From SYLG01 sp965226945 (GTDB lineage: Bacteria > Planctomycetota > Planctomycetia > Gemmatales > Gemmataceae): a DNA stretch of 64,000 nt. The position numbers and the translations under genes were made by a program. The first letter of the stretch is position 1; each line of letters opens with the position of its first letter. This document shows positions 52,389-61,098 of the stretch, in pieces. Location of the stretch: assembly GCA_965226945.1 (NCBI GenBank), contig OZ245717.1, positions 7,006,001 to 7,070,000 of the forward strand, given 5' to 3'. The notes beneath the pieces were generated by a model. It saw only the letters and a program-made list of their open reading frames with translations, ran no database searches and was not told the DNA's origin.

Positions 52389-53342
52389 TCAGGACGCGCT
52401 CGCTTGATCGAGTTTGGCTACATCGTTTGAACTCAGGGTGATCTCGGCAGCCCTGGCCAATTCCGTAAGTTGTTTGACGCTTGTGGCGCTGGCAATCGGT
52501 GCCGTGACGCTTTTTCTTTGAATCAGCCAGGCCAGGGCAATGACCGCGGGAACCGTCTGGTGAGCCTTGGCAACCTGATCGAGCGCCGCGAGAATGCGCC
52601 AGCCTCGGTCATTGAAATATTTCTTGCCAATCCCGCCGCCGCGCGCGCTTTGGTTGAGATCCGCCTCGGTGCGGTATTTTCCCGTCAAGAATCCGCTGGC
52701 CAGGGAGTAATAACCAATGACGCCCACGCTTTCCTTGAGGCAGAGGGATTCCAGTGCGTCTTCGTAACCCTTGCGATCATACAGGTTGTATTCGGGCTGC
52801 AATGAGATGTAGGCGGGCAGTTTTTTGTCGGCGCTGATCTTGAGTGCTTCGGCCAGGCGGGTCGCGTCATAGTTGGAAGCGCCGATCGTGCGCACTTTTC
52901 CGCTTTTGATCAGGTGCTCGTAAGCGCCAAGGGTTTCCTCAAGGGGCGTATCGAAATCGTCCTTGTGCGATTGATAAAGATCGACATGATCGCATTGCAA
53001 ACGCTTCAATGATGCTTCGAGAGACTGAACGATGTAATCGCGCTTTAACCCCTTGGTGCCGTCGCCCATCAAATTGCCGACCTTGGTGGCGAGCACAATC
53101 TTGCCGCGCTTGCCGCTGGCCTTCAGCCAATTGCCGATGATTGTTTCCGATTCGCCTCCCTGATTACCGGGAACCCACGCGGAATACATGTTCGCGGTAT
53201 CGATCAGGTCGAACCCGAGGTCGACGAAAGCATCGAGCACCGGGAATGAGGCTTTCTCATCGATCGTCCAGCCGAACACGTTGCCGCCGAGTGCCAGGGG
53301 TGCCACGGAAATGCCCGATCGGCCGAGCGTTTTCTTTTTCAT
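52389..53342 (-). CDS. Aldo/keto reductase
   Basis: NADPH-dependent aldo/keto reductase of 317 residues. The TIM-barrel landmarks are LGRSGISVAPLALGGNVFGW, DLIDTANMYSAWVPGNQGGE (catalytic Asp and Tyr), the catalytic lysine in LATKVG, and the histidine in DLYQSHKDD. The C-terminus ASATSVKQLTELA is the cofactor-binding region. Substrate unknown. ATG 53342 has AAGGAA upstream. The gene is bounded by a terminator. Confidence 0.94.
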   Translation of the reverse strand: MKKKTLGRSGISVAPLALGGNVFGWTIDEKASFPVLDAFVDLGFDLIDTANMYSAWVPGNQGGESETIIGNWLKASGKRGKIVLATKVGNLMGDGTKGLKRDYIVQSLEASLKRLQCDHVDLYQSHKDDFDTPLEETLGAYEHLIKSGKVRTIGASNYDATRLAEALKISADKKLPAYISLQPEYNLYDRKGYEDALESLCLKESVGVIGYYSLASGFLTGKYRTEADLNQSARGGGIGKKYFNDRGWRILAALDQVAKAHQTVPAVIALAWLIQRKSVTAPIASATSVKQLTELARAAEITLSSNDVAKLDQASAS

Positions 53343-53469
53343 TGCGGTTCCTTACAGGCTGATGCACAGGTGAGTGGTTTACGGCTATTGTAAGGCCTTC
53401 GGCTGGGCGCCGGGTCCGGCACGTCGTGGGGAAAATGATGAAGTTCCTCGATGGAGTCAGCCGCCTGGC

Positions 53470-54339
53470 TCAAGAGGGAGCTTGCCAGTGGATTTTCGCG
53501 TGCCAAATGCGGCCGGCAGATTTCGTGGGGAGGCCACGGACCGCCCAAACCGCATGGACGGTCCCGGCGCCGTCTTCGGTTACACTGCTTTGGTCGTCGT
53601 CGGAAGTTAGGGCAAAGCCCTGTTTATCAATGAGTGCAGAACCAGGGTTGGGAACGCTTAAAATCAAGGGATCAGACCAGGTTAAACCCTGGTTGCTTGA
53701 ACCGCGATAGTAGGCTTGCCAGCGACCTTTCTTGCGTTCCATCCAGGTCAGATGGACGATGGACCCATATGAGTTGAGCGCCTGCATGCGGATTTCCTCC
53801 GCCGCCGGGTTGCTCAGCCGCTGCGGTTCATTCCACTGGTCCCAATTTTTGAGGCGTTTCACGAACAGCCCCTTGGCCTGCGTTGATCGACGAAAAACGA
53901 GGATGCCGTCGTGCAGGCTCGTGTGAACGAGATCAACGCGACCACGCCGGTCGGATTCCATCCAGGGATCTCCCACGAATGTTGCATTCTTGGGCCAGTT
54001 CGGGATCAAGGTCGGCTCGGACCAGTTCGCGTCGTCTACCGCGTGCCATTGAACTAAGGCAGAAGCAAGCGGCCGATCCGAAACCGCCTGGGCAACGACG
54101 GTCAGACGGTTGGGTTCGGCGGCGATGACCGGCTTGGCCAGCGTGAAGGCAGGGCCCCGTGGAAGCGGCCCCGAAGCGACGAGCACAGGTTGCGCGTTCT
54201 CGGGGACAACGGCAGGAATGGGAGGCGCGCCGTTTTCATCAAACCAACGATCCTCCTCACGGTAAGTGAAGATTGCGAAGGCGACTGCAGCCAGCACGGC
54301 CAAACCAAGGGCAAACAGGGGCAAGCGGCTGGAAGTCAC
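53470..54339 (-). CDS. Sialidase/BNR-like exported protein
   Basis: About 289 residues starting at a GTG (54339) that overlaps the glycosyltransferase stop (GTGA), with an AAGGG 7-8 bases upstream. A membrane/signal segment (LPLFALGLAVLAAVAFAIF) is followed by a beta-propeller resembling BNR/sialidase repeats (NQGLTWSDPLILS, VHLTWMERKKGRWQAYYRG, GAGTVHAVWAVRG). No complete sialidase catalytic set was recognised. The upstream frame to 54411 is not needed. Translational coupling suggests it works with the glycosyltransferase. Confidence 0.72.
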   Translation of the reverse strand: MTSSRLPLFALGLAVLAAVAFAIFTYREEDRWFDENGAPPIPAVVPENAQPVLVASGPLPRGPAFTLAKPVIAAEPNRLTVVAQAVSDRPLASALVQWHAVDDANWSEPTLIPNWPKNATFVGDPWMESDRRGRVDLVHTSLHDGILVFRRSTQAKGLFVKRLKNWDQWNEPQRLSNPAAEEIRMQALNSYGSIVHLTWMERKKGRWQAYYRGSSNQGLTWSDPLILSVPNPGSALIDKQGFALTSDDDQSSVTEDGAGTVHAVWAVRGLPTKSAGRIWHAKIHWQAPS

Positions 54340-55652
54340 GACACATCCCTTCCCGCAGTCGCTTTGCCGATCGCATCCGGGCGTGCAAGCATCGATTCGA
54401 TCGCATCGCAAGCCGTTCCTACACCGTTTTCTCGGGACAGTTCGCTGGCAATCTTCTCGCAGCGCTGCATGTAAGTCGGATTCCTTAGCAACTGCCGCAG
54501 TTCGGCGGCGCCTTGCTCGGCGGAAAACCGGCTATGGGAAATGGTGCGCGCAATTCCGAGACGGACGGCGCGTTCGGCATTGTCGGGCTGATCCCAGGCC
54601 CAGGGGATGATGAGCATGGGGCGGCCGGCTCTCATCGCCAAGGCGGTGGTGCCGATGCCCCCATGATGCACGATGACCGAGGCATGCGGAAAGAGTTGAG
54701 AGAAAGGCGCGTATTCGACGGCAATCGCCTCGGCCGGAAGGGACAGGTCCCGCAGTGCATTCCGATTTCCCTTGCCGACGACAAGGACGGCCCGAGCTTG
54801 AAGCGCTTGAGCGCATGCCAGTCCTTGCCGGTAGAACGAACCGGGAGTCTTGGAAACGGCGGTGCCCAATGTGAAGACGATCGGCGGCGGACCGGCCCTG
54901 AGGAACCGAACGAGTTCGGGGGGCAGTGGGGTCTTTTCGTTGCCATCATAAAACGGAAAGCCAGTCACGACCGACTGGGCAGGCCAGTCGGGTTGTTTGT
55001 CCGCGAAGGTGCGAGAGAACAGGGCCAAGACAAGTGCGGGGGAATGGCTGTCGGCGAGAGGATTGCCTTCGCGTGTCGCGGGAAGTCCGATCTGGGCGCG
55101 CAATCGGTACCAGGGTCGCGCGAGGAATCGAGTCAGCCGTTTGCTTGTCCAGAATAGTGGGCTCCAGAATCGGTGGCCCAGGCTGCGCAGCTTCTTCGAA
55201 AGCCAGGGAGCCATGTCCAGGATGGAGGGGTCGTGCGTGGAGAAGAAGCCGATCGGCAAGTGAATCGCCGACGCCCAGGGGATGTTCTCTCTCTCTGCAA
55301 CGAGTCGGGTGGCGTAGGAGGCATGCATGGCCACGAACAGGTCGGTGCCCTTGGCCGCGGCCAGAGTGTCTGCAAAGGAATCGCAGAGGCCGGGCATCAA
55401 CCATTCGCGGCCGACGCGCAGAAGGCCCCAGCGCGGATGGCTAAGGCGCCGTACCTTTTCGGGGTCGGACAACCAGTCGCTGTCCGGTCGAATCGCGTGA
55501 AAACCAAGACCGAGGCGTTCAATTCGTTCGCGGTAGCAGGCACCGGTGCCAATGACGACTTCGTGGCCGCGTTCACGCAGGCCAAGGCCAATCGCGATAA
55601 AGGGGTACAGGTCGCCCAGCGAGCCAAAGGTGGTGATGACGATCCGGCTCAT
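54336..55652 (-). CDS. Glycosyltransferase family 1 (UDP-glucuronosyltransferase/MGT-like)
   Basis: A 438-residue GT-B fold enzyme. ATG 55652 begins MSRIVITTFGSLGDLYPFIA, the family's N-terminal signature. The C-terminal half has VEYAPFSQLFPHASVIVHHG and GIGTTALAMRAGRPMLIIPW, then DQPDNAERAVRLGIAR, the donor-binding motif of the UGT/MGT class (rhamnosyl- and sterol-transferase like). Transfers a sugar to a lipid or small-molecule acceptor; which one is unknown. Its end overlaps the sialidase-like gene start. Confidence 0.93.
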   Translation of the reverse strand: MSRIVITTFGSLGDLYPFIAIGLGLRERGHEVVIGTGACYRERIERLGLGFHAIRPDSDWLSDPEKVRRLSHPRWGLLRVGREWLMPGLCDSFADTLAAAKGTDLFVAMHASYATRLVAERENIPWASAIHLPIGFFSTHDPSILDMAPWLSKKLRSLGHRFWSPLFWTSKRLTRFLARPWYRLRAQIGLPATREGNPLADSHSPALVLALFSRTFADKQPDWPAQSVVTGFPFYDGNEKTPLPPELVRFLRAGPPPIVFTLGTAVSKTPGSFYRQGLACAQALQARAVLVVGKGNRNALRDLSLPAEAIAVEYAPFSQLFPHASVIVHHGGIGTTALAMRAGRPMLIIPWAWDQPDNAERAVRLGIARTISHSRFSAEQGAAELRQLLRNPTYMQRCEKIASELSRENGVGTACDAIESMLARPDAIGKATAGRDVS

Positions 55653-55791
55653 CGCCCGAGATCTCGCTTGAAGTTCGTTGCAAAACGCAACCACTCTTCC
55701 CGTGCCTTTTGCCCGGAAGAGTGGTTGATCTTAGTTCAGGTTGCCCGATCGGGCCATGAGGGAGCCGGCGGGCATTTGGCGGTCCCGGCCT

Positions 55792-58700
55792 TTAGCGCGG
55801 ACTGAGCGCCGCGGGCGCCTTCGGTCCCTTCTGTTTGGCGGGGTTCGTGCCGTCAAGGCGCCAGCCGTTCAATTTGACACCATCAGAGTCTTCGATTGTG
55901 GCCACGAGATAGAGTCCATTGGGCGAGACATCCAGCGTTCGCACATGGCCGGAGGCAATTTCAATCTGATGGGCCAGGGTTCCATTTTCCATGTCCCACA
56001 GATCGATCGTTTGCAAGGAGGGCTTTTGATTTTCTGTTCGCTTGGCGCCGCTTGCAATGAGCACTCGCCCGCCCTGGGTGTAAGCCATCGGCGCCGGATG
56101 GGATGCTTGCGGGGATGGTTTGGTGGCACGGTCGAGCGTGCGTACGATCTTGCGCGTTTTCAGATCGCGAATCTGGATCTTTTCACCGGAGGAGGCTCCT
56201 TCCGCGAGGAAATTGCCATCGGGCGAAAAGGCCAGCGAACCGATCGACTGGTCCAGCGGAATTCGCTCCTGGGAATCGTGACTCCACTGCCAAAGCACCA
56301 AGTCGTTACCGTCGCACAGAGCGAGCAGGCTGCCATCGGGAGAAAAGCCGGCGGCGTCGATTCGGGTGAATCCAAAGGGAGCGGCCTTGATTCGTTTTGC
56401 GGACGTGCCATCCCACAACTCGATGCGCTTATCGCGCACCACGGCGATTGCCTTGCCTTTCGCGGAGAGACCGAGCAATTGGCTGCACTGAGGGATTTTG
56501 CCATGAGAGGGGTGCAGGGGAGCTTCAAGTACCGAAACATCAAACGTCGTCGGCGGAATGCCGATTCCTTGATTGTTCGTTGCAGGGAACTGTTCGATGG
56601 CCAACCATCGGCGATCGTCGGAGCGTTTCACCTTGCCAAGGGAAAAGGTTCCCAGGCCGATCCTTGACAGAATCTCGCCATCCTCCAGGTCGCGCAGATC
56701 GATCGCTCCGTCCTTGGCCGCCGGACGAAGAATGGCGTGGTTGTCCATTAGGAGGAATTCTGCTGAGGCGCCTTTGGCCATGGTTTTCGCATAAATCTGC
56801 TTTGGCGGCAGTTGAGCGTGCGGCGCGGCGTCGAGCGTCCAGACGCGCACTTTACCATTGAGATTGCCCAAGTGCTTGAACCAGGCCTTGTCGCCAGCGC
56901 AGCCAGCCAATCGCTTGCCATCAGCGGAAAAGGAAAGGCTTGCATGTGAGGTGGAGTTGTTAAATGAGCCCCATTCTTTATGAATGGTTTTGGGACGGGA
57001 TTGTTTCCGCGGTTCTTGATTTACTATTTTCTCGCTGTTTTCGGTTTCTCCGGCTTCCTTACCTGCCTTGAGGTGCTCGTTTTCCCACAGGACGACTTCT
57101 CCCTGGGAGCCGAGCAGATAGGCAGCCAGGCGCATGCCATCGTCGGAAATCGCCAGGGCGGCGACGCGGCCGCCCAGTTCGATGCGTTCCTTTTCTTTCA
57201 TCGTGTTCGTATCCCAGAGGATGACGCGGCCATCCGCATCGCCCGTGACGGCAACGCTTCCTTCCTTGGCCCAGGCGGCGCAGACGACATTTGCCGTGTG
57301 GCCGATCATGACCCGGTTGCCGGGACTTCCCGCACTGTGATCGCCGCACACGTAGGCCCAGAGGACATTTCTCCCTTTGGCTCCGGCCACTTCCCCGGTC
57401 GAATCGACCGGGCCCGTCATGATGGCGCTACGGCCCTTCGGGTCGACGGCCAGGGGAACGGCGGCCTCGTCCGATGGTTTCGCATCCTTGTGGATCGTGC
57501 TTGTTTCGATCGTGCCAATACCGTCGGGCAGTTTGCCTTGGGCCCAGGACTTGATGAAGTAGCCGCGCGCATTGCCAAACACCAATTGCGAACCGGTCAC
57601 ACCCTCGGAAATGGGTTTGTCGGGAAAGACGCCGAGGGCAGTCGGCTGACTGTTTTTCGCTTCGACCCGTGCGACCTCTTTACCCGAGGCCGCATCGAGA
57701 ATGCGCACGCCATGTTCCGTGGTGGCATACACACTTTTATGATCCGCGGAATAAGCGCTCACCGCGTGGGCTCCTTCGACGCTCACTTTCCAACGGTAGG
57801 TCGGTTGCTCGCGATCGAAGATCAGCGCCATGACCTCGCCCCTGGTATCGCCGGTCAAAAGCGTTTTGCCATCTGCGGAAAAGGCAACCGATACCGGCAA
57901 GGCGCCAGGGAACTCGACGGCCGTCCCCTCCCTCCACACTGGCGTTGCCTTTTCGCCGGCGACAGATGGAGATAAGCCTTCCGCTGCGCCCATCGCGCCC
58001 AGCGGGCGATTCGTCAACGTCAATGCGCCGGTCGCGATGCAAGCGAGCCCCACCAGGCCTACCATGAGGATTGCGGCGCGCGAGCCAATCGGTTCGCGGC
58101 GCCGTCTCGGGTCGAGGATCGCGCGCACCCGGTGGTCCAGCCGCGCTGAATGCGCCATGGCCACGCCCATCAGCGGCCGCATCCGGCGATAACTTCTCAA
58201 GGTGTGAAGAAGCTGTTCGGCGTAGTCGCTTGCTGTTTGGCCGGCAAGTAAGACGCAATCGTCGGAGGCCAGTTCGCGTTCGACGCGGAGCTGCCTGACC
58301 GCGTACCAGGCCAGCGGATTGAACCAGTAGACGAACAACACCAGTCGACCAAGCAACTGAGCCGCCACATCGCGGCGTTGCACGTGGGCGAGTTCATGGA
58401 GCAGAATGCACTGCCTTTGTGCCCGACTCCAGTCCCGCCAGGTGACCGGTACGATCAGGCAAGGATTCCAGGCTCCGATCACCGCGGGCACGGTCGCTTG
58501 ATCGGATTCGAGTGTGTCGATCGGGCGGTTGAGTCCGATGGCCGCCTTGGCTGCTTCGACGGCTTGCGTCCATGCAGGTTCGTCAATTTTCCGCAGGCGC
58601 CTCAAGGCAACAGCCTGACGGATGAAAGCGATCAGAAATAGCGCGGCTGCCGTGAAGGTTGCAAAGAACGAGAGGAGGGCGACCAGGGCCTCGAAGCCGC

Positions 58701-59187
58701 CTTTGCGGGTCAAGCTCAAGAGGTTGGCACCAAGGTCGGCCAGGCCTGAAGAAATCGATATGGGATCGGCATCGACTTGCCGGTTTGGATCCGATTGCGG
58801 CGGTGTCTTTTCGAACTGCTGGTCGGTTGCATCGGCTTCGGATCCGATCGGTTGGGAAGCGGGATCATTTAAGTCAAAAGAGACCAGGTCGTCTCGTGCG
58901 GGTCCGGGAACCACGCTCTGCACTTGTGAAACGCTGGGTAACAGGGCGAGTGGATAGTGTGGCAAGAAATAAGAAAAGAAGGGGATTAGCAGGGAGGCGC
59001 AAAGACCAAGGACCCAGACGCGGTGCCTGAGCGCGGCGGATTGCCGGAAAAGGAGTTCACACGCAAGAGCGGTCAGGGCCAAGGCGAGGGTCGACTTGAT
59101 GATCATGTCCCAGAAGGAAAAGTGCCCGAGATCGAATTCCCTGCCCATGGCAAAGGGGAGGTTGGCCAGGCTGGCAAATCGGTTCAT
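55792..59187 (-). CDS. M56 (BlaR1-type) membrane peptidase fused to WD40 propellers
   Basis: An 1131-residue membrane protein. Residues 1-400 are an M56 peptidase: transmembrane segments near 29-47, 57-76, 170-190 and 380-400, and the zinc motif HELAH (His264, Glu265, His268) followed by RRD and FYWF-type helices with ERELASDDCVLL. Residues about 430-1120 are WD40 repeats (VAFSADGKTLLTGDTRGEVM, VAVTGDADGRVILWDTN, FSADGKRLAGCAGDK, FSPDGNFLAEGASSGEKIQI). In classical BlaR1 a penicillin-binding sensor occupies that place. It begins directly after the BlaI-like stop (TAAATG), so the two form a sensor-peptidase/repressor operon. What the WD40 part senses is unknown. Confidence 0.9.
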   Translation of the reverse strand: MNRFASLANLPFAMGREFDLGHFSFWDMIIKSTLALALTALACELLFRQSAALRHRVWVLGLCASLLIPFFSYFLPHYPLALLPSVSQVQSVVPGPARDDLVSFDLNDPASQPIGSEADATDQQFEKTPPQSDPNRQVDADPISISSGLADLGANLLSLTRKGGFEALVALLSFFATFTAAALFLIAFIRQAVALRRLRKIDEPAWTQAVEAAKAAIGLNRPIDTLESDQATVPAVIGAWNPCLIVPVTWRDWSRAQRQCILLHELAHVQRRDVAAQLLGRLVLFVYWFNPLAWYAVRQLRVERELASDDCVLLAGQTASDYAEQLLHTLRSYRRMRPLMGVAMAHSARLDHRVRAILDPRRRREPIGSRAAILMVGLVGLACIATGALTLTNRPLGAMGAAEGLSPSVAGEKATPVWREGTAVEFPGALPVSVAFSADGKTLLTGDTRGEVMALIFDREQPTYRWKVSVEGAHAVSAYSADHKSVYATTEHGVRILDAASGKEVARVEAKNSQPTALGVFPDKPISEGVTGSQLVFGNARGYFIKSWAQGKLPDGIGTIETSTIHKDAKPSDEAAVPLAVDPKGRSAIMTGPVDSTGEVAGAKGRNVLWAYVCGDHSAGSPGNRVMIGHTANVVCAAWAKEGSVAVTGDADGRVILWDTNTMKEKERIELGGRVAALAISDDGMRLAAYLLGSQGEVVLWENEHLKAGKEAGETENSEKIVNQEPRKQSRPKTIHKEWGSFNNSTSHASLSFSADGKRLAGCAGDKAWFKHLGNLNGKVRVWTLDAAPHAQLPPKQIYAKTMAKGASAEFLLMDNHAILRPAAKDGAIDLRDLEDGEILSRIGLGTFSLGKVKRSDDRRWLAIEQFPATNNQGIGIPPTTFDVSVLEAPLHPSHGKIPQCSQLLGLSAKGKAIAVVRDKRIELWDGTSAKRIKAAPFGFTRIDAAGFSPDGSLLALCDGNDLVLWQWSHDSQERIPLDQSIGSLAFSPDGNFLAEGASSGEKIQIRDLKTRKIVRTLDRATKPSPQASHPAPMAYTQGGRVLIASGAKRTENQKPSLQTIDLWDMENGTLAHQIEIASGHVRTLDVSPNGLYLVATIEDSDGVKLNGWRLDGTNPAKQKGPKAPAALSPR

Positions 59188-59580
59188 TTAACGGCCTTCC
59201 TTTCGTGCTTTGTCGATGAGTCTTTGCAACTTCTGCAGTTCCTCGTCCTTCAAGTCGTCGGATTGCAAATCGAGTGCGGCCGCCATGGTGTCGGCGATCG
59301 AGTTTTCAAAAAAGGTGGCCATCAAATGCGAGAGCGCCGACTTGCTCGCCGAAGTGCGAGACTGGGTCGCCCGGTAGACATACTTGGTTCCGTCTTGCCG
59401 ATGTTTCACAAACCCTTTTCTCTCTAGTAGGCGCAACATGGTGCGCACCGAATCGTAGGCGGGCGGTTCCGCCATCTGGGCCATCACGTCGTTGACCGAG
59501 GCATCGCCCAGCCGAAAAACGATGTCGAGGATCTCTCGTTCTCGCCGGCCCAATTGCGACGAATCCTTTTTTTCGTTCAT
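59188..59580 (-). CDS. BlaI/MecI/CopY family repressor
   Basis: A 130-residue winged-helix repressor. LGRREREILDIVFRLGDASV and DVMAQMAEPPAYDSVRTMLR then LLERKGFVKHRQDGTKYVYR match the DNA-binding half, and the C-terminal helix (TFFENSIADTMAAALDLQ) the dimerisation/cleavage half. The M56 peptidase gene follows with no gap, the classical partner that cleaves and inactivates the repressor. Two palindromes upstream are its likely operators. Confidence 0.94.
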   Translation of the reverse strand: MNEKKDSSQLGRREREILDIVFRLGDASVNDVMAQMAEPPAYDSVRTMLRLLERKGFVKHRQDGTKYVYRATQSRTSASKSALSHLMATFFENSIADTMAAALDLQSDDLKDEELQKLQRLIDKARKEGR

Positions 59581-59636
59581 GAAAAGGGGGCTCCTGCGGC
59601 TACGCCGTGTGAAGGGGAGATCGATCGACAGGTTAA

Positions 59637-59654
59637 GTGGTAACAGATTACCAC
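59637..59654. promoter_or_regulatory. Palindromic operator 1 upstream of the BlaI-like gene
   Basis: GTGGTAA-CAGA-TTACCAC, a perfect 7-base dyad with a 4-base centre, 57 bases before the start codon. It lies one base from a second, related dyad. The shared half-site GGTAA is the expected form for a BlaI-type dimer site. Confidence 0.75.
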
Positions 59655-59655
59655 T

Positions 59656-59669
59656 GGTAATGTATTACC
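59656..59669. promoter_or_regulatory. Palindromic operator 2 and -10 region upstream of the BlaI-like gene
   Basis: GGTAAT-GT-ATTACC, a perfect 6-base dyad. On the minus strand it overlaps a candidate -10 (TAATAC), with TTGACC (59683-59688 read on the minus strand) as a possible -35, spacing 15. Two dyads in tandem over the promoter would let the BlaI-like repressor block its own operon, and possibly the divergent FAD oxidoreductase gene. Confidence 0.7.
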
Positions 59670-59849
59670 GGCAGTGCGCGGCGGTCAAGGGAAAGAAGCG
59701 GTTTTTTTTTGATTCGAACTTTTTCGCCGGAGGTGAAGGCATGCGATTTGCCCTTCCTAGCGGCTCTGCTGGCTTCAAAATCGGTCGAGGTCGGAAGCGC
59801 TTTGGGACCATGTGCGTGCGGCATTCGTGGAGGGGAGCGGATAGGAAGC

Positions 59850-61052
59850 ATGGATCTTCGAAGTGGGCATGCCTACTGGCTGCTCAAAAACGGCCTGCTT
59901 GGCACCTACCCATCCTTGCGGGAGGACATTTCCTGTGAGGTCGCGGTTCTCGGGGGCGGCATTACCGGAGCGTTGACCGCCTATCACCTGGCTCGCGAGG
60001 GCATCGACACGGTCGTGATCGACCAGCGCGACGTGGGCACGGGAAGCACCGCCGCCAGTACGGCGCTGCTTCAGCACGCTGCCGATACGGAACTTGTCGA
60101 ACTCGCGTCGCTTGTGGGCGAGCAGGCTGCGGTGCGCAGTTATCGCCTCGGTCTGGAAGCGGTCAAAAAGATCGAAAAATTGGTCGAGATCCTGGGAGAC
60201 CCCTGCGGGTATGAGCGCAAACCGAGCCTGTATCTGGCGAGCGCTCAATCTCATGTGCCAAAATTGCTGCGGGAATTTCACCTACGAAAAAAGAACGGTT
60301 TTGAAGTCGAGTACTGGGAAGAGAAACAGATTGGCGATCGCTTCACGTTCCAGGCTCCCGCAGCCATTCTGGCCCAGGGCGATGCTCAGATTGATGCCTT
60401 TCGCTTCACACACCGGTTGCTGGAGCGCGCCACGAAGAATGGTCTACGAGTGTTTGATCGGACGCAAATCGACGACATCGAATCGCGGCGCGATTGCATA
60501 GTGCTCACTTCCGCTCAAGGTTACACGATCAAGGCGCGCCGCTTGGTTTTTGCCACCGGTTACGAGTCTCAGCGCTACCTCCAACAAAAAATTGGCGACC
60601 TGTACAGCACGTTTGTGGTCATCACCGAACCGGTTGATTCCTTCCCTCCCTGGGAACAAGCGTGCTTGATTTGGGAGACGGCGAGGCCCTACTGCTACCT
60701 GCGTTCGACCGACGATGGTCGGATTTTGATCGGCGGAAAAGACACTCCCTATGCGACGGCACATCGGCAACAGAGTTTGCTCAAGCGCAAAACCAGGCAA
60801 CTGGAAGAGCGCCTTGAGCGCATGTTTCCCGAGAGTGAGCTCGAAACGGCCTATAGCTGGGCCGGTACCTTTGGAACCACCGCCGATGGATTGCCTTATA
60901 TCGGCGTATCCAAAGAGTGGCCCCTGGCCTATTTCGCACTGGGCTATGGAGGCAATGGAATCACCATGAGCCTAATGGCCGCCGAATTGATTGTTGATCA
61001 GTACCTGGGCAGGAAAAATCCCGACGCTCGTTTGTTTGCGTTTGATCGCTGA
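59850..61052 (+). CDS. FAD-dependent oxidoreductase (DAO type)
   Basis: A 400-residue FAD enzyme of the D-amino-acid oxidase superfamily. From ATG 59850 (AGGA upstream), EVAVLGGGITGALTAYHLA is the FAD-binding Rossmann motif, TGSTAASTALLQHA the second flavin loop, LVFATGYESQ a later flavin contact and the C-terminal ALGYGGNGITMSLMAAELI closes the site. No Rieske domain. It is divergent from the BlaI-like gene and converges with the related enzyme at 61.1-62.6 kb. Substrate unknown. Confidence 0.9.
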   Translation: MDLRSGHAYWLLKNGLLGTYPSLREDISCEVAVLGGGITGALTAYHLAREGIDTVVIDQRDVGTGSTAASTALLQHAADTELVELASLVGEQAAVRSYRLGLEAVKKIEKLVEILGDPCGYERKPSLYLASAQSHVPKLLREFHLRKKNGFEVEYWEEKQIGDRFTFQAPAAILAQGDAQIDAFRFTHRLLERATKNGLRVFDRTQIDDIESRRDCIVLTSAQGYTIKARRLVFATGYESQRYLQQKIGDLYSTFVVITEPVDSFPPWEQACLIWETARPYCYLRSTDDGRILIGGKDTPYATAHRQQSLLKRKTRQLEERLERMFPESELETAYSWAGTFGTTADGLPYIGVSKEWPLAYFALGYGGNGITMSLMAAELIVDQYLGRKNPDARLFAFDR

Positions 61053-61061
61053 GTGAGTTCC

Positions 61062-61079
61062 TTCTTCGTCGCCGAAGAA
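61062..61079. terminator. Hairpin between convergent genes
   Basis: TTCTTCG-TCGC-CGAAGAA, a perfect 7-base stem with a stable tetraloop, in the 46 bases between the two FAD oxidoreductase genes. No T-run follows on either strand, so termination activity is uncertain. Confidence 0.45.
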
Positions 61080-61098
61080 ATCCATGACCCATGTGCGG

